Assembly (NCBI RefSeq): GCF_022539315.1
Contig: NC_066316.1
Location: forward strand, 29,141,245 to 29,205,244
Length of the DNA: 64,000 nt
Reading direction: 5' to 3'
From: Serinus canaria
Taxonomy: Eukaryota; Chordata; Aves; Passeriformes; Fringillidae
The position numbers were made by a program, and so were the translations under genes. Under the pieces are notes generated by a model that had not been told where the DNA came from, did no database searches, and worked only from the letters and a program-made list of their open reading frames with translations. Shown here one piece after another: positions 24,287 through 37,586 of the stretch; position 1 is the stretch's first letter; every line of letters begins with the position of its first letter.

Positions 24287-27200
24287 ACCAGATCATCCTC
24301 CCACAATAAAAACAAAGACAAGATGCCTTCAGGTAGGATGGTTTTTTAGATTGGTGGGCGGTAGATCCCCTGAAGACTTTTGTCACCAGTGTGAGTAAGG
24401 ATAGAAATGGGATGTGACAAAGACTATCCCACATTCTGGGCAACTTTCTCTCTATTCTTAAAACCTGAATACTGGCAGCTTTCCAAACCCCCAGTTTCCC
24501 CGAAGCATCTCTGTAACAGTTTTATTCAGAAAGTCAGCCTCAAAATATCAGTTCAAAAAAAGTTACAGGTGTTTTGCATGAGGAGATTGGTTCCTGCTAT
24601 TAATTTCTTGCTTTGATTGCTCTGACAAGTCTCAGTTCCCTCCTTCCTTCTTCTCATAAATGTAAATTCACATACTATCAGGATACAAACTATGCTGAAT
24701 TGAACCACCTTTACCTCTCTGCCTCTTAACCTAGCCCCTGAAGTCCTGATGTCTGAGGAAGGGATGACCAGCAATTTTAATTTCTTTGAAATAAAGGGAA
24801 GTTTTTCTAGTCCCTGACATTATACTTTCTTTCCATTAAAGACAAAAAGTAAACCTATATAGCAGCTATGAAATACCAAGGACAGGGCACTGCACACACA
24901 GGTGCTCTACATCCAACTATTGAATTTTCTCCTTTTGCTTAGCAATCTGTGAATCTGTGATTTCTGCTTGCCTATCACTGGACTCTGTGAAAGCTCTGTA
25001 TGTTTGCAAATATGCATCAACTAGACTCAGAAAATAAGGTGCAGAGAGGAGGGAAGTGATCTGTCCCAAGTTACTCAAGTCAATGGCAAAAGGTCAAAAG
25101 AAGACCTTTAGGTCTTCAAATGGCAAAAAAAACCTTGACTCCCATTCTCCTGCTTCTCCTCATCATTCAGGCAAAAACAATAAGCTGCTCCTGTCTGCAA
25201 AGCTCCTACCAAAGAGATGGATTTATCTGAGCCATTTCATACTGCAGTAGGCAGGAGCTTTGACTGCCTCAGCGCCCCCAAACCTTTGACACTCTTCTCA
25301 CTGCTTCCCCCAGTGCCAAGCCACAAAAACCTGCTCATGCTCAGGAATCTCAATGTCAGCTCACTTCTGCTTAGCTTAGCACTCACATCAGGATCTGAAG
25401 GCTCTGCCTTCCAAACCAGTGCCTGCATCTGTTTGATTATGGAAATGTATGCAGAGGTCCAGCTAGAAAAAAATCCTAGCCTGCCTAAAATACTAATGGA
25501 ATAGCCCAGCTACCCAGGGAGAAAAGCCTTCAAGTATAGGCTGCTTAGTAGATATTCAATAGTTTTAACCCTCAGTGGTGAAGCAAAAGTCAAGGCTTCA
25601 TATTTAATATGAGTGTGTGCTTCAAACAATTTCACCTCATCTCACAGGATGCAGTTGCAGAGAGGCAGAGGAACACAGAGAGCATGCAGCAAAGAGAAAA
25701 GAGAGAGCACGAGAGAAGCTAAACAGGATCTGAGATCTGCTTATATGTGTCAAAACCCCTCTTTAAGGGACTGTCAGTCTGGGAGAAAAATGGCTTGGGA
25801 GGGGTTTAATACATCAATCACAAGTGATATACAAAGAAGATGTTTTTAGACTAAGTGCTCCTTGTCTCTACTACCACAAGAACTAATGGGGACCAAACAG
25901 GGATCCTTGGAACATGTCCAAAGCAAAGAAAGATGTGGTTTACTACACGTAGCAGATCTGTGAAACTTCTGGACAGAAGAATCCAAACTGGATGCTAGAC
26001 ATTTATGCGTGCCAAACAGAGAACTGTTAAAAAAAACCCCCAAAACATTAGGGATTAGGCAATGCACTGAAAAATAAGGAGTCATGCTCTAAAAGAAGTC
26101 AGAGGTCTGGAAGTAACAGGAATAAAAAGTACTAAATGTTCACTCTGTTCTTGCTCATTTGTAACCACCTTGTATTTCTGCAGCTAAAAACAGAGTATTG
26201 AGTAGGTGACCCTTTTGTTTGACCAGTATGGCACTATTCTGTTCCATTCTTAAACGCATTTCTTTCCTACTCAGCCTGCCACAAACTGCTCACAAATATT
26301 TGGCTTTGCTATAATAGGATGAACCTTGTTGGTCTGGTCTGAAACCAGAATAATTAGGAAAGAATTTCTTCTGTTGTGGGGCAGAACACTGAAACCTCAC
26401 ACCATTAACCTGAATATTTACTTCTGAGTGGTTTCCTCACCCACACTGACCACAGGACTCCAGAACATGCACCACTGCTCAGTCATGTGGACAAACACAT
26501 CATTTATGCTTGATCTCAATGCACAACCATTCAGTTATTCCCATTAACTAGTTCTCTTCCATAGGAAAAAAAAAAAATTTCTATTTATTTAGCACAGTAC
26601 ACCTACAGGCAAACAAGTCTAACAAGTCAAGAGACCAATATTGACTGTTGGTGTAAAGGCAATAATGGTGAAGGGTTTCACTCTCCTGTATACACCTAAT
26701 TCCTGGCTAACATGCTTTAATGAGATTGTTACAAGCAGGGGAGAGGAATTCATTTTTCACAGTCTCCCTCACCTCTCAGCCTCTCTACTTAGTTTGACAA
26801 CCAGGAGGGAGACAATTAGCAGCTATGGAGAGGTGAATGCATATTTTATGAGTTAGCTGGCAGAGCAGAGACACTCCTTTTTCTTTAATGTGTTTAGACA
26901 ATGAGCTGTGGTGAACTCAAACTGCTGACCCGGTGCAATAAACCAGTATGTGGTATTACCATCCTCTTGAGCCCCGCTGCCTCAGAAGACTGATTTTTAA
27001 AATTTGACTTAAAGTAGTTCTTTAAGGGGGAAAAAAATCTAACAATCATAACACTCACAGAAACCACACATCCAAGGGCTTTGCTTGTTTTTTCCTTGAA
27101 GATAGCTACCATGGTACCATTAAACTACCAGGAACAAATCTGAACAACAAGGCGAGTTCCATAGTTTTAACAGCACATTAACATCAGCAGTTCTAATATC

Positions 27201-27468
27201 AGCCTGCATTTCAGTGTTATAATGTACAGATACACACAGTAGCTACACATTTAGTAGTAGCATGAGGGATGTTCTCCTTACAGAACTGTGACAGTGACAC
27301 CAACCAGTGACAAGACAGTTGCACTTCTAGTTTGAATGAACCTGGATGAAGGGATGCAAAATGCAGCTGAAAGAGCTTATAACACAAGCTCTTGTACCCT
27401 GAAGTGACAGAGTATGAAACCTCAAAGCAATAGACTATTTTCTTTCACTAATAGTTATGCTGTTTTGC

Positions 27469-27489
27469 ATATGAACTAATAGTTCATAT
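27469..27489. repeat. 9-bp inverted repeat, 3-base loop
   Basis: ATATGAACT (27469-27477) and AGTTCATAT (27481-27489) are perfect complements around AAT. The word ACTAATAGTT occurs both inside it and 28 bases upstream, so hairpin and direct repeat overlap. Confidence 0.8.
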
Positions 27490-28714
27490 ATTATGCTGCC
27501 CATTTAATCTTTCATTCTAAAGTAATTTTTTCCTATTGGAGCAAGAGTGCTTGCTATTGACTGTACTTAATCTGTACTAAATCTAAGTTCAAGTGCATAT
27601 TATTGAGATAATAAAAGTTACTTGTTAAACACTCTTTGATCTGTTAGAATATAGAATTCTAATGGTACAATACAAGGCACTATTAGCATTTTGAAAACTA
27701 CTGTCTGCTGGCTAGTCCAGGTGAGGAAGTCTACATCCTTGGCCCATATGTATTTGCCTGTATCTACAAACACCTCTTCAATAAACTCTAGGAGGTAAAA
27801 TTAGAAATGCTGTGTCAATATTTTGAAGTCACTTCAACTCACTAGAACCTTCAGATTTCTTTGAAAACAGCTTCAAAATTCATTTTATATATGGGACTAA
27901 ATCCAACTGACAGGCGCAAATAGGTCTAATCTTTAAGAAAGTAGAGAATTTGAAAGCAGTTCTTCTTTTCTTTCCAGTGCTTCAATATACCCAGTTCCCT
28001 TTGATTTTTTCATCTTTCATGTCTCCCTAGTGACAGTTCCACTAAAGCATTCATTTGTTCAGGAAACTTTGCTGAAATGAATCCACTAATATCGGGACAG
28101 TTTCAGAGAGCAGCCAACCTTTCTGCAGAGAAGTGCTGAATTGGTCATCAGCTGACTCACACATTCCTGCTCAGCAGGGAAGCTCATATCACAAACAGGA
28201 CAGCTTGATTTATTTTAAAACATGGCAAACTCCCTGTCCAAAGGCACCAGCAATGTGAGTAGATAAACGTGTGAGTGAAACTTCGCATAGCAATTCCTAA
28301 AATTATTTTTGAAGTATTTGGTTGTGCTTCAGTTCCTTTTGGGAGCCTGGATCCCTCCAAAAATAGTGGGTGGGATTTAAGAATTTTTCAGGAATAACCT
28401 TAACCTTCTCCTTAGGGATAGCCTGGGTAGCTTAAAGTAAATTCAATCTCTAAAATCTAGTAGAGGTCAAAAAAATAGAGTTCAACAGAAAAATGTGCAA
28501 AAACTGCCTGGGGGTCAGAACAGCTGACCTAACAACATTCATCTTTCATGCTGTTTTATTTACAGCAGGTACTGTTTTCCCCTTCATGCAGCAACACCTG
28601 AGTAATGCATCCTTGCAATGGCTGCAGCTACTTCTGGCTAGTGAGCCTGTTCCAAGTGGGCATGAAAGAGCTCTGAATGGCAGGTAAATTATTTGCCTGA
28701 ATGTTTCTAATTAG

Positions 28715-28770
28715 CCCTGGCAGCCTGTTCCAATGCCTAAGCACTAAACAATAAAAGGAAAAGTAAAGAT
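28715..28770 (-). mobile_element. Short CR1 LINE scrap
   Basis: CTGGCAGCCTGTTCCAATGC matches the reverse complement of the CR1 region that encodes and follows the conserved GCATTGGAACAGGCTGCC word. Similarity fades within about 50-60 bases on either side. It is probably an old, heavily eroded minus-strand copy. Confidence 0.45.
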
Positions 28771-31700
28771 GGGTGAGGAAGGGTGAGAAAAGAGGATGCT
28801 AATGATAAACAACCTGTTTTAAAAGCAATTCAAATTGGCCAAATGCCTGAGAACAAATGTCCCAAGAGGTCCTGCTTCAATCATTTCCACTGTGATGTGC
28901 ATATGCTGTAGAGAGAATATTTACAAACTCAACTTTGTGTTACAGTCATGGAATTATAAGCAACTAAATCCCATCCAAAGTTCATTAATTTAGTGGGAGT
29001 TTAGCGTGTGAACATGGGTAGACATTCGTATAAATGCCATAATAAATAAAATCTGTTCCATGAATGATAACCTCAATTTTACAGCATGTAAGGGATATAT
29101 CTATAGCAAAAAAACCCTCCACAATCCAGCTGACTTTTCCATGCCAAATACAGCTATACAATTCATTATTCATCATTGGGAGCAGTCCCTTCCACACTGC
29201 TGCCCCATGCTGATTAGCTCTTTCATATACTGGGCCAAAGTTTTGATCAGCCCCTTCAGCATCTGAGGGATCACTCCCCACATACACCCCTGCACAGAGG
29301 CTGCAAGAGCACACAAGAGTGTGGCTAAAAGTCACTCCCTGACAGATGAGCTCCTTGCCTACAAACCTGCCCAAGCACATTGAATTTATTACTGTGCACA
29401 CAGCTAGACAGGGTTTGCTCCTGAGGCAAATGAGGAGTAACTTAACCCACCTGACCTTGCATGGGAGAAGTTGTGGAGAGCTCCCATTAACTGAGCTAGG
29501 GAAGCAGTAACAGAAAGCCTGGGAGATTCAGGAAAGAATGGCTTTCTAAACTGGTGTACCTGTTGAAATTACTTGCCTGCTTAAAAGCAGATAGGTCAGC
29601 TTACTGAAGCTGGCTGTGTGCAAGACCTCTGCTCCTCCAACGTGAAAATTCCAACTAATGCTAGCAAAGTATTATTATCCCTACCCAGTACTCGGCTTAA
29701 AATCCCACAGGGTACTTGCATATCAGTTTTTTGCTCTGAAATAGAATTAAATGCTAACAAAAATACAGAACTTTGATGTCAAAGAACCTATGTTTCCCTC
29801 TCATTGGTGTGTGGTCCCCAAAGGAATGGCTTCTTATCCTTCTCTCCTGTATAATTAAATCCATGAAAACTACCTTTAATTTCACTGCTGACTGGACAGC
29901 TTTTAGGAATGAAACTGCACTCATATCCACTGACCTAAAAAGTTGCAGACACTTCCAATTTTACCCTCCTCAGTTAGAGGACATTTGACCATTCAGACCC
30001 AGACCCACTGTCAAAAATTAAACAGCAATCACATTATTTAAACAGACACATTACACAGCAATTACATTCTAATCTGCAGTGGCTCTATTGCTCACAGAGG
30101 TAGAAATAAATTTGACTAATTTTGGGCTACTTGAACTATCGCTGAATATATATTTCAGAAATATTATGAATGAAACAGATCAATCTATCCATGCTTTAGT
30201 CAAATCTGACTATCATCCAGCAAGTTTCTTCAAGAAAAACACCAGCCACTGCTAAGACCTTTAGCAGAACACCACATCACTAAGGCTGTATTTCCTTCTT
30301 TGCTTTAAAACTGCCTTTCTGATCTCACCTTGAAATCTCTGCTTTATTTCTTCTCCTTTAAAATCTTCAGAATAAAAGTAAAGGCTACCCCAGAGGTTTC
30401 AAGGGTTTTATTTTTCCTTCACTCCTCATCTTTGTTTTCCTGACACAGCTGACAGCAGATTTGGGCTATCAGCTGTATACTTCTGGATTATTCTCAAATG
30501 CACAAAAAAAAAGGAACACCCAGCAAAGGAGGGAGGTGAAAATGCCAATCTATTCAGTCACAATGCAACTGAGGCTCCAGAACTGAACACTTCTATATTG
30601 CCTTCCAAATTTAGAAGAATGTGAAGAATAGAGAGATATAAAGACCAAAGGCAACCATAAAATTAAATAAGAATCAGAGCACAAGCCACAAGTCAAGAGT
30701 TAAAAATAAGACAATGAGGAATAAGACTAGAGCCCAATACCATAAAAAGCATAGTAGATTAAGGATGGTGGTTTAGTGCACCAGCTTCCACTTTTCTTTG
30801 GAATTAAAATGGCCAGAGTAAGAGTATCCTGCATCCAAAAAATGCACAGACATCATCCTAGTTGAAAGGCAATGAAAAATAAATTTCAGTTTTATTCATC
30901 TCCTGTCCTTAAACACTTTACCAGTTGCCAGAAAGGAGTGATTACCATGACAGCCAGTAGCTCTACAGCCTAGTGGCATTTGAAGTAAGACAAGCTTTTT
31001 TATTTGTTTTGGGTGGTTTGCTTTTCCTTGTTTACCAGGTGGGATAAAATGTACTTGCTTTGGAAAAATCATTTAGCCACTGGGCCTTGTATTTACAAGG
31101 ATATTTCCCCTCTGCCTCTCAAAACACTACAATGATGACCTGTCATGTCTATCTGATTGACATAATGATGTCAGCTTAGGCTATGGATACTGAGCCCTGC
31201 TGTCAGCACTAGCTGAAAAGTTTAATGAGAGAGAGGAAAAAACCAGCATAACCCAGCTTCTATCAAAAAAGCAAAACTTTGACATTTTTAAACTTTCACT
31301 TTGCATATTTAACTTTGGAAGTCTTAAACTTGATTTTGTTTTGCTTTTATTACAATCAGTCCCCTAGACATAAGTCTTATATCTGCTCCTTACCTGTATT
31401 GAAATCACAATGTTAACTTAAAATCTGTGAGATGTTAAAAATAAACCAAAATGTATTTACTTTAGACTTCTGCTTTCTGCTCCCTGAGCCAACACACAAG
31501 CCCCGACTTCAAAGTTTCCTCTCCTATAGCTTGTACAGCAACTACATTTCATTTATTTATTTTTTTCTGTGAGGTGGGAAATCACATTTAATCACATGCC
31601 TCCAGAAGTCAGATCTTTAGGAAAACAGAGGACATGTGGCAATATGGTGTCCTTTTGATGCCCAGTCCTGGCTGTTGCTGCAAACAAGTTGTGCAGGTGA

Positions 31701-32099
31701 AAAGCTCACAAGAGAAAAGGCAGCACCAGAGTTTCTAGAGTATTTCCCATCACATTTATTACCTTTGTTGAGTATAAATGAAAAATAAAGACTTATTTCC
31801 TGATCTCTTCCATTTAGCTCAAAAAGAATACAAAATATTTAATATGACAGCAATATGTCTGGCTGAAATAACACCACCACATTTCATCTAATATTTGGAC
31901 AGCTTTGCCTCTCCCAGATCCTATGTGAAATATTCAATTTTCTTTGCTGTAGGATTATTACATTGTTTTGAGCACTGATAAACTGCCCATGAGCTGCATA
32001 GCTGCAAGGTCATGGCTCACAAATTAAGATGCATTTCTTCCCTCTGAAACTGTGAAAGGCTCTTTTTCCCTTCCTTCGTCGGTTAAGTGCCAGCTGGAC

Positions 32100-32165
32100 A
32101 GAGTCCTTAAAGGACTCTGAAAATCTTAAAGGAGAGTCCTTAAAGGACCTAGAAAATCAGTGCTA
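32100..32165. repeat. 33-bp imperfect duplication of a hairpin-forming motif
   Basis: AGAGTCCTTAAAGGAC occurs at 32100-32115 and again at 32133-32148. The first copy extends into AGAGTCCTT-A-AAGGACTCT, a nearly perfect palindrome with 9-bp arms. GAAAATC follows each copy after a few bases, so the repeated unit is about 33 bp. Confidence 0.85.
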
Positions 32166-34545
32166 ACCACTGATGGGACAAGATAATTTCTTGGGTCTTC
32201 CCCATCTGTGTTCCTGACAGCTGACCCAGCAGATGAAATCCCTGGCACTGCACATCCACCTCGGTGGCTGGGTACTAATGCTTCATGGCAGACACTGTCT
32301 CCATGTAATTAGAATACAGGCTTATGAGAGCTAGGAAACCACTAGTAAACTAATTAATTGTGGCAATCAGCACATGCTTCTCCATTTTCTGGTAATTAAC
32401 TGGCAGTGAATCTTTTTTTTTTTTTCCCCTAACAACTCACTTTTTAATTAAAAAAATGAGTTTGTGGAAATTCCACAATCCATACCAACTATCACAGAAG
32501 AAATCCTCCAGAAGTAGAGGATGCATTCACATATTCTGGTAAGCTTGCTTGTGTTACATTCAGACCCAGGCAAATTGCTACTAGTTCCCTTACAGATATA
32601 ACAATGAATTTACAGATATTTTGTGATCTCAGGCCAGAGGAAAATGGCAGAAAGTTTGAATTCAAAAAAATTTGGGACTCAAGATATTTTAGATTGTTAG
32701 AATTTCCTTAGAGGAGGAACAGTCATCAACTATTTATCAAACTGAACATTTCCCATGCAATGATTGTAGATACTCTGGGATCTACATTTTAAAAGGCTGC
32801 TCAACTCAGGAATTCAGACAAAGAAACTTGCAAATAAATATATTGTGATAAAGGAAACATAATCATATGATGGATGATTGGAAAGTGTTAGAGCTGCCCA
32901 CCAGGAAGTCACCTTCCAAACCACTTTGTCTCTCAAATGTTTTCTTTCTCACAGAACAAAAGACTCTTCAGGTAGCAGGAAATAAGCTGATGACAATAAA
33001 TCTGCTCCTGTGTGAATAAAGGTGAGATTTTTTCACATTGTTGAAATCCAGCCCTGTTCACTAGCTGCCTTTTTAAAATTACAAGTCATACTCCTGCTTG
33101 CCAACATCTGACATAACAAAACAGGTTCTTGGCTTCTGTGGGTACTTGGACATTAGAAAGGTGGCTAGAAGCTATTTTCCCCTTCTACAATTGTCCAGAA
33201 CACAGACATCAGAGGGACTCTCTGATCTGAGAGATTTGCATGCTCTTCTACTGCAGCTCTTTTGAAAAAAAATATCAGAGGGTTTAACTCAGGACTTGGA
33301 AAGCTTTAGATTTGTTTTCAAGATGCAGTAACAAAAAACCACAGCTGAATTTGAAATGAGTTTTCTTGTTTGTTTATTGTGGCATATTAACCAAACTTCC
33401 CAGAAGAAGGGCTGCTGACCTCAACTTCGAGGTGCATCCACAAAGACATGCTCAATGCACAGGGAGAGTGGATACCCACAGGCATGGCTGTAAAATCCTC
33501 CATCACCAGGGTTCCTTACGCTGTGGAAAACTAAGGTTGATTTTGCTTATTACTGTGTAGCAGTATTTTGAGCACTGGCTTCAGAGTAACAGTAAAGGCA
33601 GCCTTCTTCTTTGTGTCTTCCTTAACTCTAAGGTTTACTATGGGCAAGATGTTTCCCCACATGAGCAGAGATCTTTGAAGGGCACAAATAAAATCCCTCT
33701 AAGAGCATTAAGGACACGTTCATACTGCCAGTCTGCTTCCAGAGTTGAGAAAGACTTTGTGCTGTGATGAGTTCTCACTGCATCACAGAAAAATTCTCAT
33801 TTCATCTCCGCTTGCCTGAGGGGGTCAAACTGAATGATCTAAAATAAGAACTTTTGTTTCCTACTTTATATTTGCAAGCACATTAAAGAGCATTTTTTTT
33901 TTCTGGAAAGGATTTATAGATTTTATTGTCATAGGCTGTGAAAAGCATTTCTATATATGTATGTGTGGAGAAAGGATTGCATTTAGTTTGTAAATGACCT
34001 CTAAAAGTAAAGCATTCAGTTCTGGAGCTTGCCTGTCTTCTTGAAATGTATCTCCTTATGGCTTAGGGACACAAGGAAGCTGTGGAGATAAATCCATGTC
34101 CCTGCCCTCCATTTCTCCTTGTTCCAGTGACACCTCTGAGTGAGAAGGTTAAAGTATTTTCTCAGGTCATGGAAAAAACATTCTCAACTCTGCCAGGTTG
34201 ATGTAAACTGGTCAGATAGAGCTGTCCAGGTGAGTATGTCAGTGATTTTGCTATGAAGAAAAGTTTAAGGAAGATGAGGAGCATCAGGAAGATGAGGAAG
34301 GCAAGTCCTGTGGTTGAGACTTGAATGGCCTTTGATGAGACTTCCTTCCCTGAATTTGAGGAGCTGAGTGGTTTTGGAACAATGTAACTGTCAGCGTTGC
34401 AGTGGCTTCCTTTTCAGCCCTCAGTGGTTCGCTATTGTGGAAATAAATTGACATATTTACATATGAAAGCTCTCTATTATCATCTCTGGGCTCAGGTTGG
34501 ATTGAGAACTAGCAGGGCTGGAAGGAAAAGAATAGATTGCTCTTC

Positions 34546-34633
34546 AACACATACACACACACAGAAAAAAAAAAAAACCCAACCAAAAAAAAAAAAAAAA
34601 CCCCACAAAAAAACCTACCAAAAAAAAAAAAAA
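34546..34633. repeat. CA repeat followed by A-rich tracts
   Basis: A short (AC)n run leads into three poly-A blocks separated by CCCAACC, CCCCAC and CCTACC. This simple sequence causes the lysine-rich open frames that overlap it. Confidence 0.9.
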
Positions 34634-37540
34634 GCCTCTCTTCTCTTCCCTCATCTCATAAACAGCTAAAAAATAAAAACAAAAAAAGAAACAACCTGTC
34701 CCAAATCCCCTTTCCAGGTGATAAGGACACCAGGGGAAAGATTTTCCCTTACCAGTCCTCTCAGTGTTTACTCCCAGGGTTTTCAGTTTTTCTGAGCCTC
34801 AAAAAGGAAAATAAAACCACAATGTTCCTATTCCTTACTGGTCAAGCTGGTCGGGGCAAAATACTGTTTCTGCATCACACACATTCACTCTGTTTCAAGT
34901 TGCAAGGATCTATGTGCAGGAGATATGAAGCTCAGATGCCCTCTGTAAATAGTCACCTTAACACCAAGTGTTAATTTAAAGCAAGGACCACTTTCCCTTT
35001 TTTCCCACTCCACAGGACAGCTCAGCTCTATGTCAGAGACAACTCACACAAAGACAGAAGGAAAATCGAGGCCCTTATTGAGCAAATGCATCATCCTCTC
35101 TCCATGAAAGCTATCAAGACCTGTTCCAAGAGCCTAGACAACAGAATATGCCATCATCTCTTCACTTGCCCCTCCCCAAACTGGGAATTCCTGCATTTAA
35201 AACTTCCACCTCCCTGAGTCAACACAGAATTCCTCCTGAGCAAGAATTTCTGGCCAAAGTCATGAAAAACAGTTCATGCATGCTTGACAACACATCATGA
35301 AACTTAGTAGCCACAAAGAACTGGGACACCATCTCAGGAAAGCAACCAGATTTTCTAATTTACCTGGACAAAAGAACAAGCCTTTCAGTAACAAACAAAG
35401 ATCACAAATCAAATCCCACCAAGACGACAACAAATTTAAAAATTTAGAAATCTCTAGACTAGGTTAAAGAAAAAGTGAGAACTACTCACTGTATTACAAT
35501 GAACTTCCACTGAATTTTCCAAAGTTCTTAAATTCAGAAGGAGCTTCAGACTATGAACAGATTACTGGAGCTCCTGAAGATGCCTCTCATCCATCACCCA
35601 TGGAGGACTAAAAGGAATTAATTCTGACTGCCTGCTTCCTATATTACCTTCCTAATTACTCGTTTACACTTTCAGGTGCAAAGGTGAGAGCAGGCATCCA
35701 CTTTCCAAGTGCATTGCAATCATGTGCCATAGCAACCCCTCTAAAAGCTCTTGGCATAAAGAAAATGTGAACAAATGCAGGCCAAGGTTACTGTCACAAG
35801 AACAACAGATTGCTGATGGAAACAGATAACCCTGATAATGACTTTCTGTTCTGTAATTTCAAAAATTATTCATTAAAATATGGTGTTTATTCCTCCAGAT
35901 CCTGTACCATCATCCTTTGTTATCTAAGTCAAGCTGTGTATCCTCTGTTAAGAGTACTGTCTTCCACATGTTTTATTCCTCCTGGTAGTCAGCCATGGTG
36001 AACTGTGTATGCAAACAATATTTATCGAGGGCTTGGGGATTTATTTTGTTTTTGCCAGGATTTCTGTGCTTTGCACAGTATGATTCTGCCTCAAGTGCTC
36101 AGCACCTGCTCAGCTGCAGCCAGAGAGCAGTGAAGGCTACCCATTCTAATGGGTTGTGACTAATGCTGCTCATCTGGGGTGCTTGAATCAAAAACTAGAA
36201 AGACAGCATGCCATTTCTTCTTTTTACTGGGAAGAGTCTTTTCCTTTCTTGGTAGAATGTACTTGGGATATTTAGGTGAAAAAAATGTTAAAACAAAGTA
36301 AGAAAAGAAATAAGAAAGAGGTTGGAATTTTCTTTCTTGAAAGGTCATTCAGAATCCTGTTTGAAGTAGCTTTTCTTCCTCCCTGTCATAATACTACATA
36401 AAGCTTTGCTAAAGCTTTTTAATAAATAAGACTGGTCCAAATTATCAAAGTGCTCAAGAAGGACATGATTGGTCCTTTTCCTCTCAAATTATTAAGGTTT
36501 TCAATGTAAGAACCTGGCCTAGTCATTTATACAGCACCTATTTTTCAAGTGATTTCAGCACCAGAAACAATCTTCACTCTATTCAACTTTAAAACCAAGC
36601 TAAATAAAACACATCCACAGTTTGGAGCATCTTTCATGATGAGGAGAAAGAGCTGTCTCTGAAAGTAAACCAAATCCAAGTTCTATATACATCCATCATT
36701 ACACTAAAACAAACCTTGGGCAACTTCAGCTCTACTGACTGCACTGATCATATTTGCTTTCAGTTCCCAGATAAATGGTATTGAATAAAGCAGGATTTAT
36801 AATGTATAAAGCAGCCTGCCCAGGAAAGTAACATTTCCAAACGCATCAATGAACAAAAATGTTTAACAGGCTGAGTTTTCTTCACAACACAAAATAAAAC
36901 TTTGAATTCATTTGAAGCTCAATTTTTGCTCCAAAATGAAGAAGTATCCAGCCATCTTGCAGAGGGGCTTAACTTCAGGCTGTATAGCAGCTCCTGAAGA
37001 CACTGGCCCTCTAGTAGAGGGCCAATTTTTTCTTCACTGAGACATGGACCTTCAGTGTACCAAAACAGACATATTTCAGTTAAATGCACTAAATTCACCC
37101 TCTCTGGTGACTGTCACAAATATTAGTCCCATTCAAACACCTAGACAGCTAGGTAAAATGAAGACAAATTTGTATTAAACATACCAGAGACCTCTAGAAG
37201 TTATCTTAATGAAATATTTGGAACTGACCAAAGGTTTTCAAATCTGACCTTGAGCTGAACCTTCATACCAGCCTGAAGCCAAGCCTTTTAGAAATACTTG
37301 GAATAAACATCCTTTCAGGCTAAAACTTCAGCCTTTCATGTTTCTTTTTCTTTCAATTAGACTGAATTTGGAGTCTGTCACACAGTAGTGGAGTCTTTCA
37401 TAGAAGGAATGGTATAACCCTGTGCTAAGGGGGTTGATAAGATCTTGTGGTATATACTCTGGCCAACACCTCTAAGACACTGGAGACAGCTCTGAAGGTT
37501 TAGGTTCATCTTCTAATAGGCACAAGTCAAAGTAAAAATT

Positions 37541-37586
37541 TAAAAAAACCCACACAAAACAAAACCCACAAAAAACCCCAAAACCA
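37541..37586. repeat. A/C-rich low-complexity tract
   Basis: Runs of A alternate with CCC and CACAC words. Simple sequence without coding potential. Confidence 0.8.

Larger units (their letters stand above)
18792..28714. other. Mostly unique AT-rich noncoding sequence
   Basis: No gene is supported. The part from about 18.99 to 19.43 kb is GC-richer and carries two overlapping plus frames, discussed as a finding. T-rich tracts lie near 19.75-19.82 kb. An AT-rich hairpin lies at 23.3 kb and a T22 run at 24.27 kb. A segment near 21.88-22.10 kb looks non-repetitive with clustered GATA-like and homeobox-like words. Nothing else stands out. Confidence 0.55.

Noticed and set aside
34397..34974. Lysine-rich plus-strand frames
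   Set aside because: They are translations of the A-rich low-complexity tract at 34546-34633.
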